Part shown: piece by piece, positions 9,624 through 18,170 of the stretch
Numbering within the stretch: the first letter of the stretch is position 1
How the letters are laid out: each line of letters begins with the position of its first letter
NCBI GenBank assembly: GCA_937924685.1
Contig: CALEVN010000011.1
Span: forward strand, 1 to 40,962
Length of the DNA: 40,962 bases
Origin: an uncultured Candidatus Altimarinota bacterium
GTDB taxonomy: Bacteria > Patescibacteriota > Gracilibacteria > BD1-5 > JAGOOR01
Direction: 5' to 3'
The notes under the pieces: model-generated
The model's database searches: none
Seen by the model: the letters and a program-made list of their open reading frames with translations, nothing else
Told to the model about the DNA's origin: nothing
Translations under genes and position numbers: made by a program

Positions 9624-10883
9624 ATGTTTGGTAGAATAAAAGAAAAAGATATTCAGAATTATCTTTATAGGAATCTAGAAGAACTACCAAGCTGGATTTG
9701 ATTAAACAATTTAAAAATTCAATATCAATTGAACAGGGAAGATTTGATTTTTCATCCCCTGAAATATTTATTAAATAAAAAGTATCACCACGTATTTGAA
9801 AAAATGTCGTATTTTTCTGAACATTTACATAAATTTAGTAAAGAATTCGTAACAGCTGAACTATGAAAAAGTAAACCCAGAATGGATATATTAGCATATC
9901 ATGAGGACCCATGCACGTTTTATATTGTCGAAGTGAAGTGGGATAAAAATCCAGAAAGACAGACACTGACCGAGTTATTACAGTATGCAAACTGATTACA
10001 GAATAACGATTTCCCCTGATTGCCGAATGACGATATTGTTTTTGTTGTTGTCGCTCAAGAGTGGTCTAATATTTTGATTCAATCTGTAGTTAATGCTATC
10101 GCTTTTAAAGGTCTAAATATTTTACCAATAGAAGTAAAATGAAAAAATATTAAAAATCTTTCTTTTACATTTTTTGATTTATGGAATGTTTGAGTTTTGG
10201 AAAATTTAGATCAACAAATTTATAATGAAGAAAATTATCCTGTTAGAATGATTACTTTTGATGAGTTTCAGCCTGGAGTACAAAATGGAATTTTGAAGTC
10301 TGACTATAATGATATACAGACAATAACTATGTCGGCGGCTGTGGAATTATCGCGGTCGTCAATTATGGGTTATATTTTATGAATGGAATATGATGGAAAT
10401 TCGGTATTCAAAAATGCTATTGCGATGTTATTTTTCAATCCCATGTCTTTATGAACTAAAAATTGGGACATATTTACAAACAACAAGTCTCAAGAAATGG
10501 ATATATTTAGTCGAGAGAATGAATATTTTCCTAACATGGATGTTTTAAGAAGAAATATCGAATTTCATTACCCAAAAAATAATATTTCATACGAAGAATG
10601 AGATGAATGAATATCATTTTCTTGATTAAATTCTCGCGGATGGCGTTTTAGTTACGGTTATCCGATAGGATTTCTAGAAATTTTAATTAGGGACCTTGTA
10701 TCGTATTGCAGAGAAGACAAAGATTTTGCATATAAAATAGTAGAAACTGATGATGTTGATTGAAGAGATCAGATTTCTCATTGGATGTATTTGGATGCAT
10801 TGTTTAGAATTAAAAAATCCAATACTAATTCAATTGAGGAATATGTAACTCAAGAATTTGCCTTAGATAATTCGGATTTATAG
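9624..10883 (+). CDS. PD-(D/E)XK nuclease-like protein of unknown family
   Basis: 419 residues that I do not recognise as a named family. The N-terminal third carries a nuclease-type core: D88 in RMDILAY, then E103-V-K105 in FYIVEVKWDKN, with the spacing of a PD-(D/E)XK active site. QTLTELLQYANG follows, as in the helix after the core of such nucleases, and then a DIVFVVVAQEW strand. The C-terminal two thirds show no motif I know. The gene begins 12 nt after hsdS and ends before a terminator, so it is the last gene of the type I R-M operon. A nuclease role linked to that system, or a separate defence function, is inferred from position. About fifteen TGA codons are read as Gly. Confidence 0.7.
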
Positions 10884-10914
10884 GTGTAAATAAATTCCAA
10901 ACCTTCATAAAAAA

Positions 10915-10940
10915 ATCTTCTCACGAGGAGAAGATATTTA
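10915..10940 (+). terminator. Rho-independent terminator after the R-M operon
   Basis: ATCTTCTC (10915-10922) pairs with GAGAAGAT (10928-10935) around ACGAG, followed by a T-rich tail. It lies 32 nt after the stop of the nuclease-like gene and closes the transcript of the hsd operon. Confidence 0.75.
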
Positions 10941-10947
10941 TTTATTC

Positions 10948-11131
10948 ATGGTTGGGAATGATGGGGAAGAGTGGGATCTCACTCTGAGTCAACCCAAACG
11001 AAGTGAGTGGTTCAAAGACCGATTGATTTTATATTGGTTGGGAATGGGAGATATGACCAAAGTCATATCGAGTAATTCGAACTTGAGAGAATCCCGTATG
11101 TTTTAATATTGGTTGAGCACTCGGGTCTGGA
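10948..11131 (-). repeat. Three spaced segments resembling tRNA 3' ends; possible att remnant
   Basis: TGGTTG(G/A)G recurs at 10949, 11035 and 11110, spaced 86 and 75 nt, about one tRNA length. On the minus strand each reads as an acceptor end finishing in CCA. The first copy shares the 14-mer ATGGTTGGGAATGA with the 3' end of the real tRNA-Gln (28581-28594), and the second shares 12 bp. I could not fold a complete cloverleaf from any of them, so they are not called tRNA genes. The middle unit also holds a hairpin, GATATGAC with GTCATATC around 11049-11068, and a TTCGAA like a T-loop. The whole gene-free stretch 10884-11250 holds only this, the terminator before it and the promoter/operator after it. 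Confidence 0.5.
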
Positions 11132-11176
11132 TATAAATGGGGCAAATGGGACACCTAAAAAAGAATTATGAATTAG

Positions 11177-11204
11177 TTGCTTTTTCATTTTATTACTCTA
11201 ATAT
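11177..11204 (+). promoter_or_regulatory. Promoter of the copper operon
   Basis: TTGCTT at 11177-11182 and TAATAT at 11199-11204 are separated by 16 bp, a plausible sigma-70-type promoter. Transcription would start near 11211, inside the palindrome described next, about 40 nt before the first gene. No RBS is visible in the leader. Confidence 0.55.
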
Positions 11205-11229
11205 TACCTGTACCTATGGTATAGGTAAT
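11203..11229. promoter_or_regulatory. 27-bp palindrome, probable CsoR operator
   Basis: ATTACCTGTACC and GGTATAGGTAAT flank TAT; the arms match as inverted repeats at 11 of 12 positions. The site overlaps the end of the -10 box and the predicted start of transcription, the right place for a repressor. CsoR proteins bind pseudo-palindromes with TACC/GGTA-type half-sites, and a csoR gene ends this same operon, so copper-relieved autorepression is the likely logic (inference). Confidence 0.65.
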
Positions 11230-11250
11230 TAATTTCTAACCACCTCTTTT

Positions 11251-11478
11251 ATGATGTACTACGGAATTGATGCATTTGCCCCATTTCACTTGTTTGGTTT
11301 TATTTTTATGATACTTTTTTGGGGTTTGGTAGTCTATGGGATTATCCTTCTTATAAGACAATTTTCGTCTTCACCCAAAGAAACGACTCATCGAGCAATG
11401 GCGGTACTTAAGGAGCGATATGCTAAAGGTGATATAACTCGGAAAGAATTCGAAGCTATAAAAAAAGACATCAAATAA
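11251..11478 (+). CDS. Small membrane protein with C-terminal SHOCT domain
   Basis: 75 residues. One hydrophobic segment (about residues 11-36, LFGFIFMILFWGLVVYGIIL) is followed by a SHOCT-type tail, AMAVLKERYAKGDITRKEFE, whose L-x-RYA-GEI-EEF pattern is characteristic. SHOCT tails are short helical modules often fused to membrane segments and thought to mediate oligomerisation. It is the first gene of the copper operon, 12 nt before copA. Similar small SHOCT proteins often accompany metal ATPases in Gram-positive bacteria and CPR; the exact role is unknown. Confidence 0.85.
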   Translation: MMYYGIDAFAPFHLFGFIFMILFWGLVVYGIILLIRQFSSSPKETTHRAMAVLKERYAKGDITRKEFEAIKKDIK

Positions 11479-11490
11479 ATAGGTTAAATT

Positions 11491-13764
11491 ATGGATAAAA
11501 AAATATATAAGATAAACGGTATGCATTGTGCGAGCTGTGTAGCTCTCATACAAAAGAAGGTTTCAAGAATTCCAGGAGTAGAATCTTGCTCAGTTGGTCT
11601 CGCTTCCGAAAAGGCGACAGTCATTTTTTCAAATAAGATAGTCTCCACAGAAGAGTTAAATAAACCCATCAAACCACTTGGATATTCATTCGAAGAACTA
11701 GAAAAAGAAATAATGAAACATTCTGATAAATCTCATAATGATGAACATAATCACGGTGATGTGCAACATACCGCATTTGAGATGAGATTTGTTATACCGA
11801 TGATTGTTTTCTCTTTTTTGATGATGGGGTGGGAGGTCTTGGCTCAGAATAACATTATTGGCGAGATGTCTGAGACATTGTATGAGGTATCACATCATTT
11901 GATGCCTATTTTTGCCACGTTTGTCCTCTTTGGTATCTGACGTAAATATATCCGTGCTGTATGGCTTTTCTTCCGAACAGGAACTGCCAATATGGATGTT
12001 CTCGTTGGTATTTCGACAATGGTTGCTTTCATCTATTCATTTATTGTTACTGCCTTTGAAAAACCACTTATTCCATACTTAGATGTTCGATCAAATTTTT
12101 ATGATGTAGTCATTGTCGTAATAGGTCTTATTGCTCTTTGACAGCTTCTGGAAGCTCGGGCGAAAAAGAAAACTAATGAAGCACTTCAAAAACTTGCTGA
12201 ACTTACCAGTAAATCGGCTATAGTTGAGAGGGGCGGTAGTGAGATAGAGGTTGCCATAGAAGATGTGAAAATAGGAGATATTGTAATTGTAAAACCAAAT
12301 GAACGCATACCACTTGATGGTACTGTCATCTTCTGATCGAGCACTCTTGATGAGTCTCATCTCACTTGAGAGTCTATTCCTGTAGATAAAGGTATAGATG
12401 ATGTGGTGTTTTCTGGAACGCAGAATTTTCATGGGCTTCTGAAAATCCGTGTTGAGAAAGATAGCAAGAATACAACGCTTGCCTACATCATCCAGATCGT
12501 AGAAAATGCTCAGAATTCAAAAGCTCCCATTGAAAAAATAGCAGACAAAATCTCTGGTATTTTCGTATATGTGGTTATCGTCCTCGCTCTTATAACTCTT
12601 GTTGCTTGGCTTATTTTCTGACCCCCAACGCTCGGCTGGTCAAAGAGTATAGCTTTAGCTGTTTCAAGTACTATGGCGGTGCTTGTTATAGCGTGTCCTT
12701 GTTCTCTTGGATTGGCAACTCCGACAGCCATCATCACTGGTGTAGGGGCTGGTGCTCGTCGAGGTATGCTCATAAAAAACGCTGAAAGTCTTGAAAAACT
12801 TGCACATGTGCAGGCAATTGTCTTTGATAAGACAGGAACCCTGACTGAGAATACTCTTTCAGTCGAAGGCATTTTTTCTCCCATTTGATCAAATAACACG
12901 AATGATGCTCTCATATACAGCATTTCACGCTCATCGAAGCACCCTATTTCTGAGAGTATTGCACGCTCACTTGAAACTACTATTAAAACTACCCTCCCCT
13001 TATCTGAACTCAAAGAGTTGCCTTGAAAGGGCGTCACAGCTCAATGGGAAAATGTATCATATTTCTTTGGATCTCTCTCATTTGTCTCTGATATGACAGG
13101 AATTACACCAGAGAAAATTCAAAAACAATTTGAAAAAAGTTATTTTGAGAGCGGAAGAGAGATTTATCTTGCCAATAAAGAGCAAATTCTTTCTCTCATA
13201 AAAATACATGATACCGTGAAAACTGATTCAAAAGCAGAAATAGAGAAACTTAAAAAACTTAACCTCCGAGTCATTATGGCGACAGGAGACCACGAGAAAA
13301 CAGGTAAAGCAGTGGCAAAAGAACTTGGTATTGATGAAGTTTTTTGTGATGTAAAGCCAGAGGATAAGTTATCAATTATTACAGACCTACAGAAGCGAGG
13401 ATTAAAAGTAGCCATGATTGGTGATGGGGTGAATGATGCTCCTGCTCTTGCTCAAGCTGATGTAGCTATTTCTATGAGCGATGGATCAGACATTGCTATT
13501 GAGAGTTCTGATATTGTCCTTCTCAAAGGTGACATTGCTAAGGTGGCAGAAGCTATCAATCTTGCACGAAAGACAAATAGGACTATCTGGCAAAACCTTA
13601 TCTGGTCTTTTGGGTATAATTCACTCGGTATCCCCATTGCAGCAGGTGTGCTATTTCCGTTCTTTTGATGGACTTTGAGTCCCGCTATTGCATGAGCCTT
13701 GATGGCATTTGAGAGTATCACGGTCGTTACCAACTCCCTACGGCTTAGAAATGTAAAACCCTAA
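11491..13764 (+). CDS. copA: Copper-translocating P1B-type ATPase
   Basis: 757 residues. The N-terminal heavy-metal-associated domain has GMHCASC (C13, C16), followed by a His-rich linker around residues 78-92. The actuator motif is HLTGES, with Gly293 encoded by the TGA at 12367-12369. The metal-channel motif is CPC at 402-404 (ACPCSLGLATPTA). The phosphorylation site is D446 in DKTGTLT, an HP dipeptide follows in SSKHPISES, and the hinge is MIGDGVNDAPAL from residue 644. CPC with HMA CxxC marks a Cu(I) exporter of the CopA type, pumping copper out of the cytoplasm. It lies downstream of the putative CsoR operator and shares its operon with a cupredoxin and a multicopper oxidase. Read with the standard code it would look like a broken gene. 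Confidence 0.95.
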
Positions 13765-13768
13765 TTGT

Positions 13769-14149
13769 ATGTTAACTAAAAAAACAAAAATACTTTTTCT
13801 TGCACTCTCGATTTTATTTGTATTTCACGGAATCGAAGAGTATATAACTGGTTTCTACAATATTGACAAGATATTCCAACAAGTATTTTGGTTTATTGGA
13901 GGCATGACTGTACCACAGGCTTCATTCCTAATCTTTCAGATATTTTTCTGGTTATTACTTCTTGTAGTGAATATCTTGTTATTTTTCCCTAAATCAAATT
14001 TTCTAGTCTACTTCTTCCTCCTTATAACAATCTTTGAGCTCCATCATCTCTTGGAAAGTTTAATAAATTGGTCATATTATCCTGGATTATTTACATCCAT
14101 ATTGTTCCCTGTACTTGGATATTTAATATATAAAAACATCCAAAAATAA
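13769..14149 (+). CDS. HXXEE-type membrane protein
   Basis: 126 residues with four hydrophobic stretches. The N-terminal part contains HGIEEYITGFY, the His-x-x-Glu-Glu signature that names the HXXEE family, and a second His/Glu cluster FELHHLLE lies in the third quarter. The conserved His and Glu inside or next to membrane helices suggest metal binding, and the position between a copper ATPase and an HMA-TauE protein suggests copper (inference). The start is 4 nt after copA and the stop is 2 nt before the next gene, so it belongs to the operon. No TGA codons occur. Confidence 0.7.
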   Translation: MLTKKTKILFLALSILFVFHGIEEYITGFYNIDKIFQQVFWFIGGMTVPQASFLIFQIFFWLLLLVVNILLFFPKSNFLVYFFLLITIFELHHLLESLINWSYYPGLFTSILFPVLGYLIYKNIQK

Positions 14150-14151
14150 CT

Positions 14152-15156
14152 ATGAATACACTCATCTTTCATGTTTCTGGAACACATTGCCCAGCCTGCA
14201 AAATACTTATAGAGGATATTTTGAGTGAGCAAATTGGTATCCAAAATGTTTTTGTAGATCTGAAACGTAAAATAGTCACAATTGATACTGAACTCGATAA
14301 TACTCCAGAGGAAATAGCGGAGATGCTCAATGAGAAAATCATGCACAACGGCTACAGTCTTTCTATTGATAAAGTAACGAAAGAGAAAAAATCGGAAGTT
14401 ATTTGACAAGCTCTTCCTATTGGTCTTTGTTTCTTGATACTTTTCTTTCTCTTGCAAAAATCAGGCATACTGAATTTTGGTATTTGAGGTGAGGTAACTC
14501 CTGTTTCTAGTTTCATGTTGGGGCTTATTGCTTCCGTATCGAGCTGTTTGGCTGTCGTGGGATGATTGATACTCTCCCTCTCTGCAAAAGTTTCTCAGGA
14601 CAACATAAGTGATAAAAAAAATATTATTCTTTTCCATGTCGGAAGAATTTGAGGATTTGCGATTCTTGGAGCAATACTCTGATTGCTTGGGCATGCTATA
14701 GGTATCAATCCAATATTTACAAGTTTTCTGGGCATAATTGCTTCGATTGTTATGATCCTTCTTGGTGGTAATCTTGTTGGGATATTCGCTCCAACGAAGA
14801 TGACTCTCCCTGCATGAATATTTAAATTTCTGAGAAAAATAGAACATAAGACCCTGACTCCTCTTATTATTGGTATTAGCACTTTTTTTCTTCCTTGTGG
14901 TTTTACTCAATCGATGCAAATTGTGGCTCTCTCAAGTGGTTCGTTCTTTTCAGGATGACTTATAATGCTTGCTTTTTCACTTGGAACCTTCCCTATGTTG
15001 GCACTCCTTTCATTCGGTTCAGCATGATTTGCACAGTCTCACTACGCACCCCTGTTCTTTAAATCAGCAGGTGTGGTCGTTATTGGCTTAGGTATTTTTT
15101 CTCTCCTTGCTGGATTGGCAGGGTTGGGCATTATAAATCCAGTCATTAATATATAA
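14152..15156 (+). CDS. HMA domain fused to TauE/SafE-like (UreH/DsbD-type) membrane transporter
   Basis: 334 residues. Residues 1-70 form a heavy-metal-associated domain with GTHCPAC (C13, C16). After a charged linker come at least six membrane helices of the SafE/TauE or DsbD-like type. They include SSVSSCLAVVGGLILSLSA with a CxxxGG pattern, HVGRIGGFAILGAILG, and FFLPCGFTQSMQIVAL with the PCGFT motif found in this family. In other bacteria such HMA-SafE proteins are linked to copper export or delivery to extracytoplasmic oxidases. Here it lies between the CopA block and two extracytoplasmic copper proteins, so copper transfer across the membrane is likely (inference). Many helix Gly residues are TGA. 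Confidence 0.82.
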
Positions 15157-15178
15157 TTTATTTTCTTATTTTCTCACT

Positions 15179-15583
15179 ATGAATAAAGTTTTAGCTTCTT
15201 GGATAGGCGTTGGCGCTCTCGTTGTTCTTGCCTTGTTTTTTGTATTTTCAGGCGATACCGCTTCTAGTGTTTCACAAACTGGTTCATCAGCTGGTGCAAA
15301 TGTTACAGTAAAAGATGGAGTACAGTATGTTTCTGTGAATGTAAAAGGCGGTTATAATCCACGAAATTCGACAATACAATGAGGAATGCCCACAAAACTA
15401 GTTATGAAGACAAACGGAACTTATGATTGTTCTTCTTCTCTCATTATCCGATCGATGAATTACCGTAGTTCACTTCCTGCTACTGGAGAGACAGAGATAG
15501 ACCTGGGAACACCAAAAGCTGGTGATAAAATTCAGGGAACATGTGGTATGGGTATGTACAGCTTTGCTATCAATGTTAATTAA
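15179..15583 (+). CDS. Membrane-anchored cupredoxin-like protein
   Basis: 134 residues. An N-terminal membrane anchor (about 5-25) precedes a Ser/Thr/Gly linker and a cupredoxin-type beta domain. The motif near the C-terminus is GTCGMGMYSFAINV, in which Cys and Met can serve as type-1-like copper ligands. An earlier TYDCSSSLIIRS contributes another Cys. The usual first His ligand is not obvious, so the site may be Cys/Met-rich for Cu(I) binding rather than a blue electron-transfer site. The protein would face outward, next to the multicopper oxidase encoded 6 nt downstream, and could pass it copper (inference). One TGA = Gly in the middle. Confidence 0.75.
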
Positions 15584-15589
15584 TTATTT

Positions 15590-17176
15590 ATGAAAACTTC
15601 TTCCTTCTTCTTTCGATTTTTTTCTTTGATACTTATCTCTTCTTTTTTTCTGACTTCTTGTCAGGGTATTTTGAGAGGATCGTCACAAATATCAACAATA
15701 TCAACTGCTCAAGAGTCAAAAATAATTGACCTCAAAGATGGAGATACGTATGAGCTCACAGCGGCACCAGCAAAAAAAATAATTGGTTGAAAAGAGCAAA
15801 ATCTTATTGCGTATAATGGTATGCTTCCTGGGCCAACGATTCGAGTACAGCAAGGAGCAACTATTAAGATTCTCTTCAGGAATAATACAGATATGCCGAA
15901 TACCATTCATTCCCATGGTGTCAGAATGGATAATGCTTCAGACGGTATACCAAATGTCACACAGAAACCTGTTGCCCCAGGGGAAACCTTTCTCTATACT
16001 CTCCATTTTCCAGATGCAGGAGCATTTTGGTATCACCCTCACATGTCTGAACCAAAAAATCAGGAAAGTGGTCTCTTTGGAAATTTTATCGTCCTACCAA
16101 ATGAAGAGAATCAATGGAAGAGTACAGTCGATCGGGAAATCCCTCTCTTTTTCCACGATATTCTCCTCGATGAGGATGCACAGTTAGCATCTTTTGGTGG
16201 TAAAAATGGTCAATTAACCCTTATGGGAAGATATGGAAATAAACAGATGATTAATTGGGATGATAACTATACATTGCAGGCGAAGAAATGAGAAACCATA
16301 CGTTTTTATATGACCAATGCCTCTAATGCCCGACCATACAACATCGCTCTCGATGGCGTAAAAATGAAACGAGTTGGCTGAGATAATGGAGCTTATGAAC
16401 TTGAAACTTGGGAGAAAAATCTGATTTTCTGACCTTCAGAACGAACTATTATTGAGGCTCGCTTTGATACTGTTGGTGTTTTCAATTTAGAAAATCAAAT
16501 TCCTTCAGGATCCGTAGCTCTTGGGAAAATCGTTGTTACTGAGGATGCTACATTTCAACCCAAAGGAAACGAGAACCAATTTGAGACTCTCCATACATAT
16601 GATTCCACTATAAAAAGTATTGATCCATTTCGGGCGAGTTTTGATAAAACACCTGATAAAGATATTACTCTGAGTCTTGAGATGAAGGGCATGATGGCAG
16701 ACCATATGAGGGGTATGGGTGGTATGCATATGGGAAGTGGTATGATGGCGAATTCATGAGAGAAAAATGGATGAATCGAATGGGATGCTGGCGATGGTAT
16801 GATGACCATGATGAATCAGATGTCCGATACAAAAAATGTTACATGGAAGATTATTGATAATCAAACGAAACAAGAGAATATGGATGTAAATTGGCAATTC
16901 AAAGAGGGAGACAAGGTAAAAATTCATATCTTCAATGATCCAAAATCAGTCCATCCTATGCAACATCCAATACATTTTCATGGTCAGAGATTTTTGGTCA
17001 TCAATACCAATGGTAAAAAGAATGATAATCTCGTCTGGAAAGACACAGTCCTCATACCATCAGGAGATTCTGTTGATATCCTTCTAGATGCGAGTAATAT
17101 CGGCAACTGGATGGCTCATTGCCACATCTCAGAACATCTCGAAAGTGGTATGATGATTAATTTCTCGGTTCAATAA
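15590..17176 (+). CDS. Multicopper oxidase, lipoprotein
   Basis: 528 residues. The signal peptide ends in lipobox LTSC (C24), so it is probably lipid-anchored outside the membrane. All four copper-binding motifs of multicopper oxidases are present: H107-S-H109-G, W-Y-H149-P-H151, H459-P-I-H462-F-H464-G and H510-C511-H512-ISEH516 followed by LESGM, the last holding the type-1 Cys, His and axial Met. A Met-rich stretch around residues 360-410 (MKGMMADHMRGMGGMHMGSGMM) resembles the Met-rich insert of CueO-type cuprous oxidases. The likely role is oxidation of Cu(I) to less toxic Cu(II) outside the cell, which requires O2. It is cotranscribed with the cupredoxin and the csoR gene. Several Gly codons are TGA. 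Confidence 0.92.
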
Positions 17177-17186
17177 TTATATTTTT

Positions 17187-17474
17187 ATGATTTCAAAAAA
17201 TCCTGCTCTCCAGAAAAAACTCCTTCTCGCTGTCAAAAAATCACAGGGAACACTCGGAAAAATATCTCAAATGATTGAAGAAGATTGTTATTGTGCTGAC
17301 ATAGGTCAACAGATCAATGCAGCTATCTGACTTCTCCGAGGTGTCAATACGGAACTCATGAAAAACCACCTTCTCTGCTGTGGGAAAAATGATCTTTCTC
17401 ATAAGGATAACAAAAAAGGTGAAAAATTCGTGGAAGAATTTGCTCGTATCTGGGATGTTTCTATGAGGAAATAA
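17187..17474 (+). CDS. csoR: CsoR-family copper-sensing repressor
   Basis: 95 residues, all-alpha. The three copper ligands sit at the canonical numbers: C36 (in DCYCADIGQQINAA), H61 and C65 (in MKNHLLCCGK). The helix around AAIGLLRGVNTEL has the R-G-V pattern typical of the family, with one Gly from TGA. CsoR binds operator DNA as the apo-tetramer and releases it when Cu(I) binds the Cys-His-Cys site. The gene closes the operon whose promoter carries the 27-bp palindrome at 11203-11229, giving a simple negative feedback loop. It starts 10 nt after the oxidase. Confidence 0.93.
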
Positions 17475-17515
17475 AGAGGGTATTCGTCTGAAAAAATCAG
17501 GAGATACAAGAATTT

Positions 17516-17683
17516 TTATAATTTTGCTCGGATACTTTTGCCTTTTCTGTTTTTAAGGGCTATTTCATAAGGACTGCCTTTCTCTCCATTCTTAGAATTT
17601 GAATCTATTTTATGAAGCAATATAAAAAGATTACATAGATTATTAATACTCTCTTCGTCTAGGCTTGATAATGTTGGTTTCAT
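17516..17683 (-). CDS. Small protein, unknown function
   Basis: 55 residues from ATG at 17683 to TAA at 17516. The composition is that of a soluble protein: LSSLDEESINNLCNLFILL, then HKIDSNSKNGEKGSPYEIAL and a basic tail ending RAKL. No TGA codon and no recognised domain. It lies downstream of another small minus-strand frame and opposite to the operons on both sides. Amphipathic helices and an ordinary codon pattern favour a real gene; its shortness argues for caution. Confidence 0.45.
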   Translation of the reverse strand: MKPTLSSLDEESINNLCNLFILLHKIDSNSKNGEKGSPYEIALKNRKGKSIRAKL

Positions 17684-17713
17684 AAAGAAATAATTGCGAA
17701 ATAATCCAACATC

Positions 17714-17875
17714 TTACAAGAAACCGAGAATTCGCAGAACTTGTATATCTATCACCTCTTGTTCTTCAGGCGTGATCTTTTGGAAAGTTGCGTACACCTT
17801 TACTGTCTGTTTGTGTCCTTTCCCACATTTAAAACTGCCAATATACCGAGGCTTCGTGCGTTCTGGTTTTTTCAT
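17714..17875 (-). CDS. Small basic protein, unknown function
   Basis: 53 residues from ATG 17875 to TAA 17714; an in-frame upstream ATG at 17941 would add 22 residues that look like random sequence. The product reads MKKPERTKPRYIGSFKCGKG, then HKQTVKVYATFQKITPEEQE and an aliphatic tail. The first half is basic with one Cys, the second half an amphipathic helix. With the 55-residue frame 30 nt downstream it could form a two-gene unit at the edge of the phage-derived block. No family recognised. Confidence 0.4.
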   Translation of the reverse strand: MKKPERTKPRYIGSFKCGKGHKQTVKVYATFQKITPEEQEVIDIQVLRILGFL

Positions 17876-17948
17876 AGAAAAATGGTGAGGAAATAAAGTA
17901 CTTATTCTACTCACACTAAAAGGCACCGCAATAACCGACAACGTAATT

Positions 17949-17978
17949 CACTTCAAGATCTACTTGAAGTGTTTTTTT
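17949..17978 (+). terminator. Rho-independent terminator
   Basis: CACTTCAAG (17949-17957) pairs with CTTGAAGTG (17963-17971) around ATCTA, followed by seven T. It is oriented for plus-strand transcripts, 475 nt after csoR. It may end a long 3' untranslated part of the copper operon or shield the phage block from read-through. Confidence 0.8.
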
Positions 17979-17992
17979 AGGTTTCATTTGAT

Positions 17993-18060
17993 ATGGAGAG
18001 GTAATCGACTAAGGGGACAATTGCTCAGCAGTGTCTATTTGTCATGGAAAGGTAATTAAC
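17993..18060. repeat. Direct repeat upstream of the ParB-methyltransferase gene
   Basis: ATGGAGAGGTAATCGAC (17993-18009) and ATGGAAAGGTAATTAAC (18044-18060) match at 14 of 17 positions and lie 51 bp apart, between the terminator and the ParB-methyltransferase start. Spacing of about five helical turns would fit paired sites for a regulator or recombinase. The rest of 17876-18170 shows nothing else. Confidence 0.35.
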
Positions 18061-18170
18061 CATGTGCAAAATAATTCTGCGACTAGAAATAGCAGATGTC
18101 GTAGGAAAAAAGGAAAATCATTCGAACATCAGCTATGTAACAGTCTTTATTTCTTTCACCCCTCTCTTTT

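Noticed and set aside
10949..11131. Functional tandem tRNA genes
   Set aside because: Only the 3' acceptor ends look tRNA-like; no matching 5' acceptor strands or anticodon arms could be found.
12364..12375. TGA as tryptophan (Mycoplasma-type code 4)
   Set aside because: The TGES, GGSGS and DPPYG motifs require Gly; Trp there would destroy invariant sites, and TGG is used normally for Trp.
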